A DNA stretch of 64,000 nt. It comes from Eonycteris spelaea (taxonomy: Eukaryota > Chordata > Mammalia > Chiroptera > Pteropodidae). A program made the translations under genes and the position numbers. Positions 1 through 12,200 of this stretch are shown here, one piece after another; position 1 is the first letter of the stretch; every line of letters begins with the position of its first letter. Location: contig PUFA01000182.1 in the NCBI GenBank assembly GCA_003508835.1, positions 1,612,001 to 1,676,000 on the forward strand. Reading direction: 5' to 3'. The notes under the pieces were generated by a model that ran no database searches, was not told where the DNA came from, and saw nothing but the letters and a program-made list of their open reading frames with translations.

Positions 1-37
1 GGCGTCGGCCGCCGCCCGAGGTCCCCTGTGCACTTAC

Positions 38-109
38 CTGTCCTCCACTGGCGCCGCCTCTGGCTTCTCTTCTGACCTGGGCAGGACGAACTCCGGCTGC
101 GGCCGCGCG
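38..109 (-). CDS. ATCAY: ATCAY coding exon 10 (C-terminal region)
   Basis: This 72-base exon encodes [20 protein letters not shown] and VED, about residues 335-357. Acceptor gtccccag, donor gtaagt. The remaining ~13 residues and the stop codon must lie to the left of position 1. Confidence 0.95.
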
Positions 110-3100
110 CTGGGGACAGAGAGAGGTGAGTCAGGATGACAAACTGGGCTGGACCAAGGGGCTCTCCAGCCTGGGTCCACCATGCCGCCCGGAGGGCAGG
201 GAGAGGTCAACACCCAGGGGTTAGTGAAGATGACGGGGAGGAGGGGCCCTGAGCCATTCCTTCCCAGCATCCCCCTCAGCTATGCCAGGGAGGCCTCACT
301 ACCATCAGAGAAGGGGAGGGGCAGAGAGCTCTGGAGAGGGAGAGGGAGAGGGAGAGGAGGGGGATGGAGGGAAGGAAGGAAGGAAGAAGAAAAAGAAAAA
401 GACAAGGCAGCATCACTTCATGCCCACGGGGTCGGCTGCTACCATGGAAACGGAAGGTAACGCGTGGCGGGAAGGACGTGGAGAAGCGGGCGGGGGTGGA
501 CAGCGCGGCCGCTGTGGCCATCAGTGTGACCCACTGGTCAGAGGCCAGACCCACAGGGCCAGGAAGCAGGCGGTGGAGCCAGGGGCTGGTGGGGGGCGCT
601 TCATGGGGACAGGGCGTTAGTTTGGGGAGGCGAGGATGTTCTGGACAGGACAGTGGCACAGGAATGTCAGCACACTGAGTGCCACGGAGCCGTGCACTTG
701 AAAATGGTTAAAATGGTGAATTTTACCTGACGTGAATTTTACTACAAATGATTTTTTGTTTCCAAAAGCGGCGGGATGGAAGGAAAGAGGAAAGGGAGGA
801 AGGAAGGATGGAGGAGGAAGGAGAGCTGGGGGGAGCCAGGAAACCCCCGACCAGTGGGGGGTGGGGTAAGCCCGGGGCCCTCCAGCCTCGGCTCCCCGCA
901 CAACACCCTCTGTGACTGAATGACGCCTGGGAAGCCACCTCACTTCTGCACATCATGGGTCCCTCTGCAGACGTCACCTCCGTGTCCCCAGGACCCACTT
1001 GCCTTACCGGGCAACGTGTCCCTCTCCTTTGCCAAATAAAGAACCTTCTGGACCATGACTCTTAGTCACCCCTGTGTCCCCGGATTCGAGCACAGGGGAG
1101 ATGCGAAAGTATGCAGGTGACAAGATAAGGGCTCCATCCCCGGGTGGGACCGGATAGTCCCGAAGGTCTGCAAGCATCTCTCAGGGTTGTGACAGTAAAC
1201 GAAAAAACGAGCCCAGAAGGCATTAAAGGGGCGTGCCCGGGTCTGTGGGGGGTACGTGCGGAGCTCTGCTCCCTCTGTAAAGGGGGAAGTTGATACTGTC
1301 ACGATCGCCATGAGCCCACTGTCCTTGCCAAGGGGGCTACACTGTTCCTGGTTTTTCACAATAGCCCCCGAGGTCATTGTGAACTTTCTATTTGGCTGAT
1401 GTCATTCCGTGACTAAGTGGGGGAACCTGGATTCGAAGCCGGGTTTGACTCCCAGCCCGAGAGAGGTCCCCGCTGAACGGACGCCACCTGCCGCCACCCA
1501 CACGCACGCGGGCCCAGCCGGGCGCCAGCCCCTAGCCAGCCCTGGCTCGGCCACTCTGCACGGACCTCTCCCTCCTGGCCTTGAGCCTCTCCTCTTCGAA
1601 CCTGCAAGGGAGAGAGAACAGCATGTCGGACGCAGCCCTTCTCTGCCCGCGGGCACACTGTCTGGGGGGTTCCCTCTCCTAGGGGACGGAGACATGACCC
1701 ACTGTCATCTCGGAACACACGCCAGGCTTTAGGGCAGAAAGTGTCCGGCAGCCACTTTGCAAGCCCCCCGGAGCGGGGAGTACGTTTTACTCCGTCATTT
1801 GGCAGAAATGCAACCCAGTAGAGAGGTTTGGCCTGACTCGGCGGTTAATGGTGCCATTACGAAGCGATCCGCCCATCGAGGGGGGCTGGTTTACACACCC
1901 CTCCACCAGGGCAAAGTTATTTCTGCAAAGGGCCGGAAAGTACACATTTTCAGTGTTGCGGGCCAGTCTTGGTCACACCAAGCACAGATGATCTGACAAC
2001 GGATGGGTGTGGCGTGTGCTAATAAAACTTTATTTATAAAAGCGAGCCGTGGGCCAGGGCGGGCTGGCCCCTGCCCTGCCCTGGATGCCCAGGCCCACTG
2101 TGTTCTCTAGTCCCACAGTGCTTGTTTCACTGTTCCTCTCTGCTCTCCCGCTCCCATCTGGTGTCCGGGCAGCCTGGGGCATTGGGATGGTGGGGAGGGG
2201 GGCTCACAGGGTGTGGGACACTTACTGGAGCACAACGTCTGGGATCTGCACGTGCTCCATGGGGATGAGCTGCTCCAGATCCTCCAAGCTGTGCACGTAC
2301 TGGATCTTGTTGATGAACTTGACGCTGGCAGAGGGAGAAGGCCGGGAGGTTGCCCAAGGGCCGGGAGGAACCATGGAAGCCAGGGACACACACACACATC
2401 GAGTCCCAGGATGCTCGAGCACCTTGGCTTAGAGCTCCCTCCCCGCCCAGTGCCAGCCTCTGCCCCCTGCCCCCAGCGGGGCGGACAGAGCAGAGCCAGG
2501 GGCCTCCCCTTGCAGGAGAAGAGTCCTGAGCCAGGCGTCTGACCTTGGTCCCCGCTAAGCTGAGGCCCCTGTTGAAAGGAAACGAGAGGCTAGAGACTCA
2601 GCTAGACTCGGCTGTCTCACCGCCTTCCCTAAGTATTTCTCCCCTGCGTAAATTTTTCCAAGAATGCTTTCCTGGCACTCTCGTCACTGCTGTCACTGCC
2701 GTCAGTGCCCGGGACGACGCCGGTAGTCATTCGGGCACAAGAAGGGCACACGTGGACCGCTGACTCACTCTCCATTCTTTTGGGATGAATGGCTTCTTCC
2801 TGCCCAAACATGTGCTCAGGCAGTCTGGTCCCGCACGGAGCTTTGTCACCAGAACTTTGCTTTGAATTCACGGTTATTTAAAAAAAAAAAAAATAGGTAA
2901 ACCTAATTTCGGTGATATGTAAGATAAACTTTTTCAAGGGAAAATTACTTTTCTTAACAATGAAGACTTTAAGGCCAAGAGAAGATTATAACAGTCCAAT
3001 AAGTAAGAACATAACCAAAAGTCAAAAAAGGTTAAGATAGAGCAAAACAATAAGCCAGAGGCCAGTGGTAACTGGTGAGGAAATGACAGAGTCACACAGC

Positions 3101-6100
3101 GGCCATGTGTACCAGGATGAACAACTCCAACTGCTTCTGTGCAGTTCGAAAAAAAAAAAATTTAAGGAAAAAATGATTCCTAGAGCACGAGCTCTTCTCT
3201 GGTTGGTGAGGCAGAGGGTCGGGGCGAACAGGCAGGAAGCGAACCTCAGACAGACGGCAGGTGTCGGGTCCCCACCTGCCTCACGGGGGCTGTCCGCTTG
3301 GTACCTGAATATCTCCGGGTCCTGAGGACTCTGAGGGCGACAGATCAGATCTGTCGTAAAGGATTTTTGTGGTGTCCAGGGCCAGCACCTGCTGCTCTGA
3401 GCACCGGTCTATAAATACAGGTGACGATCACATCCTGATGACGATGTGGTGACACCCGCCACACCCACTGTCGGAAATGACACCAGAATCCCCGGCGTGA
3501 TAACGCTCCCTCCGCCTGTGAGCTGCGCTTTCGGTCCCGTGTTGGTGGGGGGGGGGTCCTGGCTGGGGGATCCCAGTCCAGGGTGAGGCACATTCCCGCT
3601 GAGTCACATTGGCACAGTTTCGGCCAGCGCGAGACGCACAGGGGTGTCCCCAGGGTCACGAATGTGGAACCTCAGGACTGGATTGCAGCTCAGAATCTGT
3701 CTCCGCTTTTCTCGGCGTCTAAATGGAGACGCTCACTCTTCTCCCCTCCTCCCTTCTTTTTTCTTCAAAAGCTCAAACCGAGACCCTCACACTTCACCAC
3801 GGGTAAAGCGACCCACAGTGAGAGGATGACCTGCAGCGAACAATGGGACCTGTGGCTCTGTGGGTCCGAAGCGTGTTCGCCGCTTTGCCCGGGGGGTTCA
3901 TCGCGAGCACTGGCTCATTCTCCTGGTTCCACTCGTCTTCGGGGTCCTTGACCACAGAGCGACCGAAGTTGCCTCCTCGCAAATTGTTCACGCCGTGAAT
4001 GTCTCTCGAGGCAAAGTGTGGCCCGTGTCTTCAACGCATCAGGGATTTCTTAACGGGGAATGTGGAAATGAAGGATCTTGATTCAGCCAAGCGTCTGGGA
4101 CGGCACTAAATTAAAGGCACATGCGATGGCCATGTGACCGGCGAGGGCAGCTCACGTGCCTGATTCTGTGTTCCTTGATCGGGTTTCCCGGTGCCTCTGC
4201 AACGGCCCCCGTGATGAGCCAGCTGAGCAGGCTTGGAGCACCCCACCTCTGCCCCCGCAAAGAAGGAATGGGCTGTGGATGCTGGCGGGAGCTCACCCCT
4301 AGGGCTTGTCCGGCCTGTAAGAGTATCTGAGGTCACCCGGGACCATGAGCCCTGCCAAGCAGTCTACAGTGACGCTGGATTTGCGTGGGTGGGGGGGAGG
4401 AGGTCTTGGGCCACCAGTCACATCACTTCAACTCTGGAGGGGCTGGAGACCGAGTCTGTTAGTTTGGCCACACGCTGTGTTTCCGTGTGGCTAAGTGAGG
4501 TTATGCAAATGACCCAGATGCCAAGGCGACCTTCCTGGTTGGCAGCACTCCTAAGTGCTGTCACACGTCCTTGCTGGGAGAACTGAGGGGCCAGCGGAGC
4601 CGGAAGCTCGCGCCGGAAGCTCGCGCATGGCATCTCCCGGACTCCGCACGCACCCTTCTCCTTGTCGAGTTAATCTTCATGGTTTCGCTGTAATAAACTG
4701 TAGCCGTGAGAAACAGATGTCTGAGTTGTGCGAATCTTTTCAGCCCGTCATCGAACCTGAGGTGGGTTCGTGTCTCGGCTTATTGAGTTATTGACTGGCA
4801 TTTAGGTAGGTCAGACCCTCTTGGCGCCCTAATGCCCCCCCCTCACACACACACTCTGGGGTGAATGGATCTGGCTTCCTGGGGGAGCGTGGCAGGCCAG
4901 CTACCTTACTGTGTGGCTCTGGTTGAGTTCCTTGGCTTTCCTGAGCCTTGGTTTCCTCACCCATGAAATGGGCACAATCACACCTGTCTCTCAGGGTCGT
5001 GGTTGCAAACGTGCAATGGTGCCCGTCATTCACTATGGGAGAGCTGGTTGTCACTGTTTTCCACGTTTTTGCCGCTGAATAATAAAACACCTATATCTCA
5101 AACTGTTTAAAGCGATAATACGTGTTCGGCAGAGCAGCGGGAAAGCGCACGTAACAAGAGAAAGGACCGCCCGCCGCCCGCCGGGGTATGCGATGCAGGT
5201 TGCAGGTGGCCCCTCACCTGATGAAAGGGCGGGAGATGGCCAGCACCGTGCGGATGAACCAGGAGGGTGGACGATGATCAGGGACTTGAGGTTTTTCCGT
5301 AGTCTGTGGGGGAGACAGAGGAAGCAAGATGGGCTCCGGGGACAGCCCTGGAGAGGGGGCGCTAACGGCGTCGCCCCCTCTGCGCTCCCTGTGGCCCGAG
5401 AGCTTTCTGGGAGGAGGCGGAGCCTCCGGGGGCGGAGTCCCGTGGCCCAGAGGCTGCCTGGTCCTGGCTCTCGCTTAAATCAGTCTGAGCTCTTGACTGC
5501 ACAGCCACACCACCCCCCTTGCCTGACAGATTTTGGGGGCACCCTGGTTCCGACCGCCTTGCGGTCGTGTTGAATTGCAACCCCCTCCCGGTTCGTGTGT
5601 TGAAGTCCTAACCCCGAGGAACTCAGAATGGGACATGATATGGAAAACAGGGTCATCGCAGGTGTAACGAGTTAAGGCGAGGTCGTCCTGGAGCAAGGGT
5701 GGGTCCCCAGTCCAAGATGAGCGGTGTCCTGATGAAGGGAAATGGGACACGGACACGTGCAGGGAGCGGCCCCGTGGCGAGCCGGCGGAGACTGAGGTGA
5801 CGCGTCTGCAGGCCAAGGATGGCCGCGACCCCCGAAGCTGGGACCGACGCGGAGCAGCGCCTCTCTCGGAAGGAGCTGCCCCTGTGGACAGCTCAGCGCC
5901 CGCGCCCCTCGCGCCCGAGGCGGTCCCCAGCCCACCCACCTCCTGTCAATCATCTGGTAACACTTCTTCAGCCAGCCGATGCCCGGCATCCTCCGCCGCG
6001 GGGTGGCGCCGTTCAGGTACACGATCATGTAATCCTCCGCCACCAGGAGCTCCAGACTGCTGATGACGTACCTGGTCACGGGGCGCAGAGGGTGGGGGAC

Positions 6101-9100
6101 CCGGTGAGAGGAGGCCCGCTGTGGAAAGCCCCAGGGCCTGGGACCGAATACCTGTGGCACCTGCCTGCCCCCTTGCCTTCCTCCTGCCCCGGCTGTGGCA
6201 GCTGGAGATCTTAAGTGAGGCCGTGCATAGAAACATCGGACACATAGTAGGTGCTCGGTGCAGGAGCAACCACTACGCGCATCACACCCACTGACATGAG
6301 TCTGGGGCGGGCTGGGTGACTGTGCCTGGACGGCCATCAACACCTGAACAGGTACAACGATGATGATGACCGCCCGGCGACAAGCAGGGGGCTCCGGGTG
6401 CAGGGAGCCCAGCCCCTCCTGGGCTCCAGGCAGGGCCCCCCGCCCCGAGTGCTTCTCGCAGCTCGGTCCAGCCCGCCGGCCGGGACTCTCCGAGCTGCCG
6501 CGGCGGGGACGCGGCGGCGGGCGGGCGGGCCACTCACAGGAAGAGATGCTCCATGATGTAGTGGTAGTCGGGAGAGCTGCTGTCTGGGAGGAAGCAGGCG
6601 GCAAAGACGATGATGGCGTTGAGGCCTTCGCCGTAGTAGCCTGCGGAGACGCGGCCGGGGTGTGAGCAGGCGAGGGCAGACCCCCCCTGAGCGCCGAGCC
6701 CCGAGCCGCCCCGCAGTGCTGAGCTGTGTCCGCCTTTGGCCGCACCGTCCCCAAACAGGTCCCTGACGGCGGCCACCCAGCGTGGCCGCCGCGGGCACCC
6801 AGCGTGTCCCTGCCTCGCAAGCTTCGCCCCCACCCCCGCGCGGAGAGCAGGGCTCCACGTCCCCGTGGCTCCGATGAAGAGGCCCAGGTTCGGGGAGGGC
6901 CCCGGGGCGCGGCCTCACCTCCGTGGGTCACCACCCTCATGTAGGGCCGGATCATGTGCAGGTCGATCCGGTGTTCCTGTTCTCCGATGATCACCGTCCG
7001 CCACAGCCGCCCGTTGGCGGCACTGCCACCCTCGGCCGCACCGTCCCCAAACAGGTCCGCGCTGTCCCCAGGCATGTTCTTGGCAGCGGCCACAGGGGTG
7101 TCATCTGGAAGCAGGTGGGGGTGAGCGGAAGGGGTGCCGGAGCCGAGGACTCGTCCCTGCCTCCCGAGGTCTGCCCCTCGGGCTCCGTCTGCCACCCGCG
7201 GCCACAGAGCCCGCGTGGCTCCCCTGGTGGCGGGCCAGGCCACCTGTCCCCCGCTGGGGCCGCCTGGGAAAATGCGCCTGGGCGTCAAAACGCGGCGCCC
7301 AAACTCTGTTTCTGCTCGGGGCAGGCGGCGGCAGTCCCCTGGGCAGCGCTCCTTCCCGCGACGCATGCCGTGTGGCCCGGTGTCCATTCTCCCCCTCGCT
7401 GGGCTTCTCGGGCTTCTTAGCCGCTCCCAAGATGCCCACTTTTCCACCTTCCGTCCTGCAGTCTCCACGCCTTAGGGTCCGGCTCGGCCATATTCCCAGC
7501 CACTCGGGGGCCCAGACCCCACGACGCTGTCCACTCCTTCTCAGCCCTACATTCCACACCCAGCGGCAGGGGCTGGGCTCCGCTTCCCTCCCTACCGCCA
7601 CCACTGTCGCAGCCTTCCTGACCCGTGTTCTTGCCTCAGGATGTCAGCTCAGATGACACCTGCCCAGCGAGGCCTGTCCTGACCCCTCTTCCAAAGGAGC
7701 CCCACGGCCCCGTCCCCCCAGCTCGAGGCGTCTCACCCTGAGCACCATGACGTTTGGGGCTGGATCATTCTCTGCGGGGGTTGTCCCGGGTGCTGTGGGG
7801 TGTGGAGCAGCATTCTTGTCATGATAACCACAGATGTCCCTAGACATCTCTAAGCGTCCCCTAAGGGGCAGAACCCCGCTCAGGCCTAATGCCATCGCCT
7901 CAGCTAATTTCCTCGTGGCGCCAATGACCAGCAGCAACGATCCGTGCGCATGCGCTTCACGATCTGGTGTTTGTCTCTGCCTCCCCTGCGTGCGGTGGGC
8001 ACCAGCGACTCCTGACAGTCCCTCCACGTCCCCACGCCTCAGTCAAGACCCTCTCCCAAGCAGATGCTCCACAAATACTTGTGGAATCAGCTGGAGTCAC
8101 TTCCTTTCGGTTTCGGTCACCTTCAAGAACCTGACAAAAGCCATGTTCCCCCTAAATATTCACGAGTTTACAAAGAAAACCTGCGTAGAGCCGCAGGGCC
8201 AGGCAGACCCTCGTGCGGCGGCTCCTGGAGCCTGCGGGATGGCTGGATGGCTCCAGCAGGTGGCAGGGAAGCCCTGGGAGCGCCAGCCCTGCCGGGGGCC
8301 GCGAGCCAGGCAGGGGCTCACCTTCCCACTCCAGCTCATTCCCGTTCCCGAGGAACTCCAGCGAGTCTGTCTCGTCGGGGGTCTCGATGTCATCCACATT
8401 GATGTCCAGGTCATCAGGGGTGTCCAGGAAGTCGTCAGACAGCAGGGAGCCCTCACTCTGATCCAGAGAAATGTTGATCTCGGGGGCCACCAGCGTCTTT
8501 CGCTTACGATGGGCTCCGTTGAAGTTCAACGTGTTGGGAGGGGCTGCAGGGAACAGGAAAAGAAAAACGAAACAAAACAAAAATGAGCTCTTCTTCTTTC
8601 TCCTTCCTCCTCTCCACCTCCCAACCCCACTGTGCAGTAGGCTCACTGCCCGTATTTATTTAGTAGAGAGAGAACTGGAGGCAATGAGAGGCTAAGCCAC
8701 CAGCCCGAGGACAGACACACGGCACCACAGCTGCTCCGACCTCGTGGCGATGCGTGCATCTCTCTCCCAGCGCCTTGGAGGGGAACAACCCCCCTCCCCA
8801 TCCCTGGGGGGGGGCACAGCTTCTGACGTTTCTACAGGGACAGTCCCAGGCAGAACTGAGACCCAGGAACAGTGTGCTCGTGTCACACACAGGGGGAACT
8901 TACAGGACGTGTCTTCCGCGGGGTTGCCCAGGGAATCCATCCCCGTCTCTTCCGGAACTGGCCTGCGGACCCGGCCAGGAGCGGACACCAGCCACCAGCC
9001 ACCACAAATCCAGCCACCGGAGTGTGGAGTTCAGATACAATAACAACAAAATCGGTTTAGTTCTGAGGACTCATCACCTGGTCATGAGCACAGAAACTCA

Positions 9101-9224
9101 AGAACACCGGGGCTGAGGCTCCCTCCAGACCACCTAATGAATATTCTTTTTTTGGGGGGGGATGAGGAAGCTGGAAGCCAGAGAGGGAGAGGTGGGGGGG
9201 GGAGAGAGACAGACAGAATAGAGC

Positions 9225-9259
<35 letters not shown>

Positions 9260-12200
9260 TCATCCAGTGTCACACAGTTTCACACACTCTGGGACATAAA
9301 TGGCATTCCTCATGGGTGACCCTGCAGGGTGTGGTGTCTGATGAATTGCTATTAAATGCAGCAAGAAGTTACCCAATGGCCATAGCCGTCAACCCAACGA
9401 GCTCTCCACAGCAACATTGGGACAGTCTGAATGACCAAAAAAATTTAAAAAAATAAAAAATGATGGAGCCTTGGATTGTAAGACAATTAAAATGTCCCTG
9501 AGTCCACGCGGGAACAAAGAAATTATTAAATAAATAAACACAGGGAAGAAGAGACAAGTTTTCCGCACGGACGGATTCCAAATCACGGATGTAGACAGTC
9601 TGCCCTCCGGAGATGCAGAACAGCTCCCAACTCTCTCACGTGGGCCGGACAGTGACTTCTGCCAAAGAGGACGGCACGCACGGGGGAGAGAGTGACTTTA
9701 CAGCAGAGAAACCTGACCAACACCCTCGGCCAGGGAATCGAGGTCCTCTCCAGGGACCTATCCACAGCAATAGGTCATGGTGACACATGACCCTGGATGT
9801 AATGGGAGGGGATGGGGCTTTCTCCCAGAACCCATCATCCCCTCTAACCATGCATGAGAAACAGACCAGAAAAAAACTCAATTTAGGGAAATTCTACAAA
9901 ATCCCTGACTAGTCCTCCTCAAAATCTCCAAGGTCACCAAAAACACAAGAAAGGTTGAGAAACTGTCACAGCCCGCGGGAACCTCAGGAGATGTGATAAC
10001 TAAATGTCATGTGGAATTCTGGAATCATTGGGCAGAAAATGATGTTAGGAGAAAGACTATGGAAATCTGAATAAATTGTGGACTTTAGTTAGTAACAATG
10101 TATCAATATTGGTCAATTAATGGTAACAAAGTTCCCAGCCTAACAAAAGAGATCAATCATAGGAGAAACTGGGCATCGAGTGCATGGAACTTTTCCGTAA
10201 CATTCTTGTAACTTTTCTGCAAATATAAAACTTCTAAAAAGTCCTGTTTTTTTTTTCTCCTTAGAGGTATATAAAATGTTTTTTTTTTTTTTTTTGTACT
10301 CCATCTGGACTGGAACTAGTAATTCTTTTGTCGTCGTTGTTGTTGTTTTAAATCCTGCCAACTATGCGTTCATGCCCCTTTAATGGCTGAGTACAAATCT
10401 GTGGAATAAGAGGCTCTTTGGAGCAACAGCTCCTGCTGCCTGGGTTTGACCCACACGCTCCAGTTGCTTTTGCTCCCGAGAAAATACTCAGTTCCAGGCA
10501 GAAGGTTCTGCGGAGCGCTCGGGGCTGTTCAGGGCTCCAGCGGCGGGGCGAGCTGACTCAGGGACGCACTGGAGAGTCGATTCACTCCTGCAGCTCAGCA
10601 GCGCCGCTCAGCTGAGCTGGTCAGACTGGAGGCGCGGCAGAACGCAGTCTCCCTGCCTTTGCAAAACGCGTTCTTCCCTCGCTTCTGCTCCTCACAGGGG
10701 ATGGGCTGGCACCCGTTGTGAGGTGAAACCTATCCATGCTCCCTCCTTTACCCTCCCTGCCACCCTCCTCCCATTCACAAGGCACCATCTGCGGGTCTTG
10801 GAGGTAAAGGCGAATCGGATATTGCCCTGCTCTCGTGGAGGTCAAATAGAGCAGAGCCCTAAAGGAAGCGAAGAGGCACGTCCACACGGAACTCATCCTC
10901 GAACGCGCCCTGCAGCGTGATTCACAGCAGCCAAAACGTGGGAACCACCCAGATGTCCATCAGTGGACGAATGGGTAGACAGAGTGTGGGGCATCCGTGC
11001 AAGGGAGGATTACTTGGCCACGACAAGGAGTGAAGCACCGACACTCGCCACGATGTGGACGGACCTTGCACAAATGATGCTCAGCGAGAGAAGCCGGACA
11101 CGAGAGGCCACACGGTTGTGATCCCACTTACGTGACCGCCCGGGGTAGGCACGTCCACGGAGACGGAGAGTCGGGGAGTGGGTGCCAGGGTCCGGGGGAG
11201 GGGGAGGGCGATGAGTGCTAAGGGGACAGGGTCTCTTTTTGGGGTGACAGAAATGTTTTGGAACTAGATAGATATGATGATTGCACAATAGCCGAGTGCA
11301 CCAAATGCCACTGAATCATATGTTTAAAATGGTCGATCTTATGTTATGCAAATTTCTCCTCAGTTTTTTTTTTTTTAGTAAAAGCAGCCTTCAAATAAAG
11401 TCAGAAGATTGTAAAGAGATGGGAGTCCTGAAGAGTGTACACACTGCTCTGTCCCTCCTGTCTGCAGCTAACACCTTGCTCTCAACATGGGCGGGAGGCA
11501 GGGCAGGAGCAGGATTAGTGACTCATGGATAAGTCCAGCGTCCTCAAGTACAGGCAGGTTAGCCCAAACTGCAGACTGACGGCCGATGCACCAGCCCTAG
11601 TTCTGTCCGGCCCACACAGCATTTGAAAACATTTTAAATTTGCTGTCCAATCGGAGACGTGGGACCAAGTCCCGCTTTCTGTCTTTTGAAGCTCACTTGA
11701 TGACCTCCACCAGGAGCAGACTGGCCGCCACCCCCTTTCACCTGAGTGCCCAAAGCACCCTTCCATGTCTGAGGCTGCAGTTCCTGTTCCAGAATCAGCT
11801 GGAATCAGAGCTTACCCCGTGGACGGGGGCGCTCGCTGTGCGCCATCTGGAACGGCCCCCGCACGATCGCATTTGCGCCTCCCAGCGGCCCCGCGAGGCG
11901 GGCAGAAGCCCCTTCCGCAGAGGAGGAAACAGGCGGTCCTGAGGTTGCAACCACCAAGGTGGCCGAGCAGATGCGAGGCATTGTCCTCTACCGCCCCCTT
12001 GTGTCCAGTCATCAGCACATGTGCGCCAACCCCGGTGGGTACAGGGCAGACACCCCCCTACGCAGCTGCTGCGCGTAGGTTCTCATCAGGGTGTGATTCA
12101 GCCTCCAGCCCCGGAGGGTCCGTGTCGCACCTATGCTGGCCGCTAATCAAGAGCGGTGGTCCCCAACCTTTGTGGCACCAGGGACCGGTGCCCCTGTGAG

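Larger units (their letters stand above)
110..2225 (-). other. ATCAY introns around micro-exon 9 (110-1565 and 1602-2225)
   Basis: No further coding exon is seen here apart from the micro-exon. Low-complexity purine-rich tracts lie at about 298-405 and 770-840. A short piece resembling the 3' end of an old L1 in reverse orientation is at about 680-760. A DNA-transposon-like fragment (aaagggcc... aataaaactttattta) is at about 1905-2045. Confidence 0.6.

Noticed and set aside
5672..7468. A 598-codon open frame on the minus strand
   Set aside because: It runs through ATCAY exons 4 and 6 and the introns between; it is open only because the DNA is GC-rich. The frame crosses intact splice sites and the intronic parts have no family similarity.
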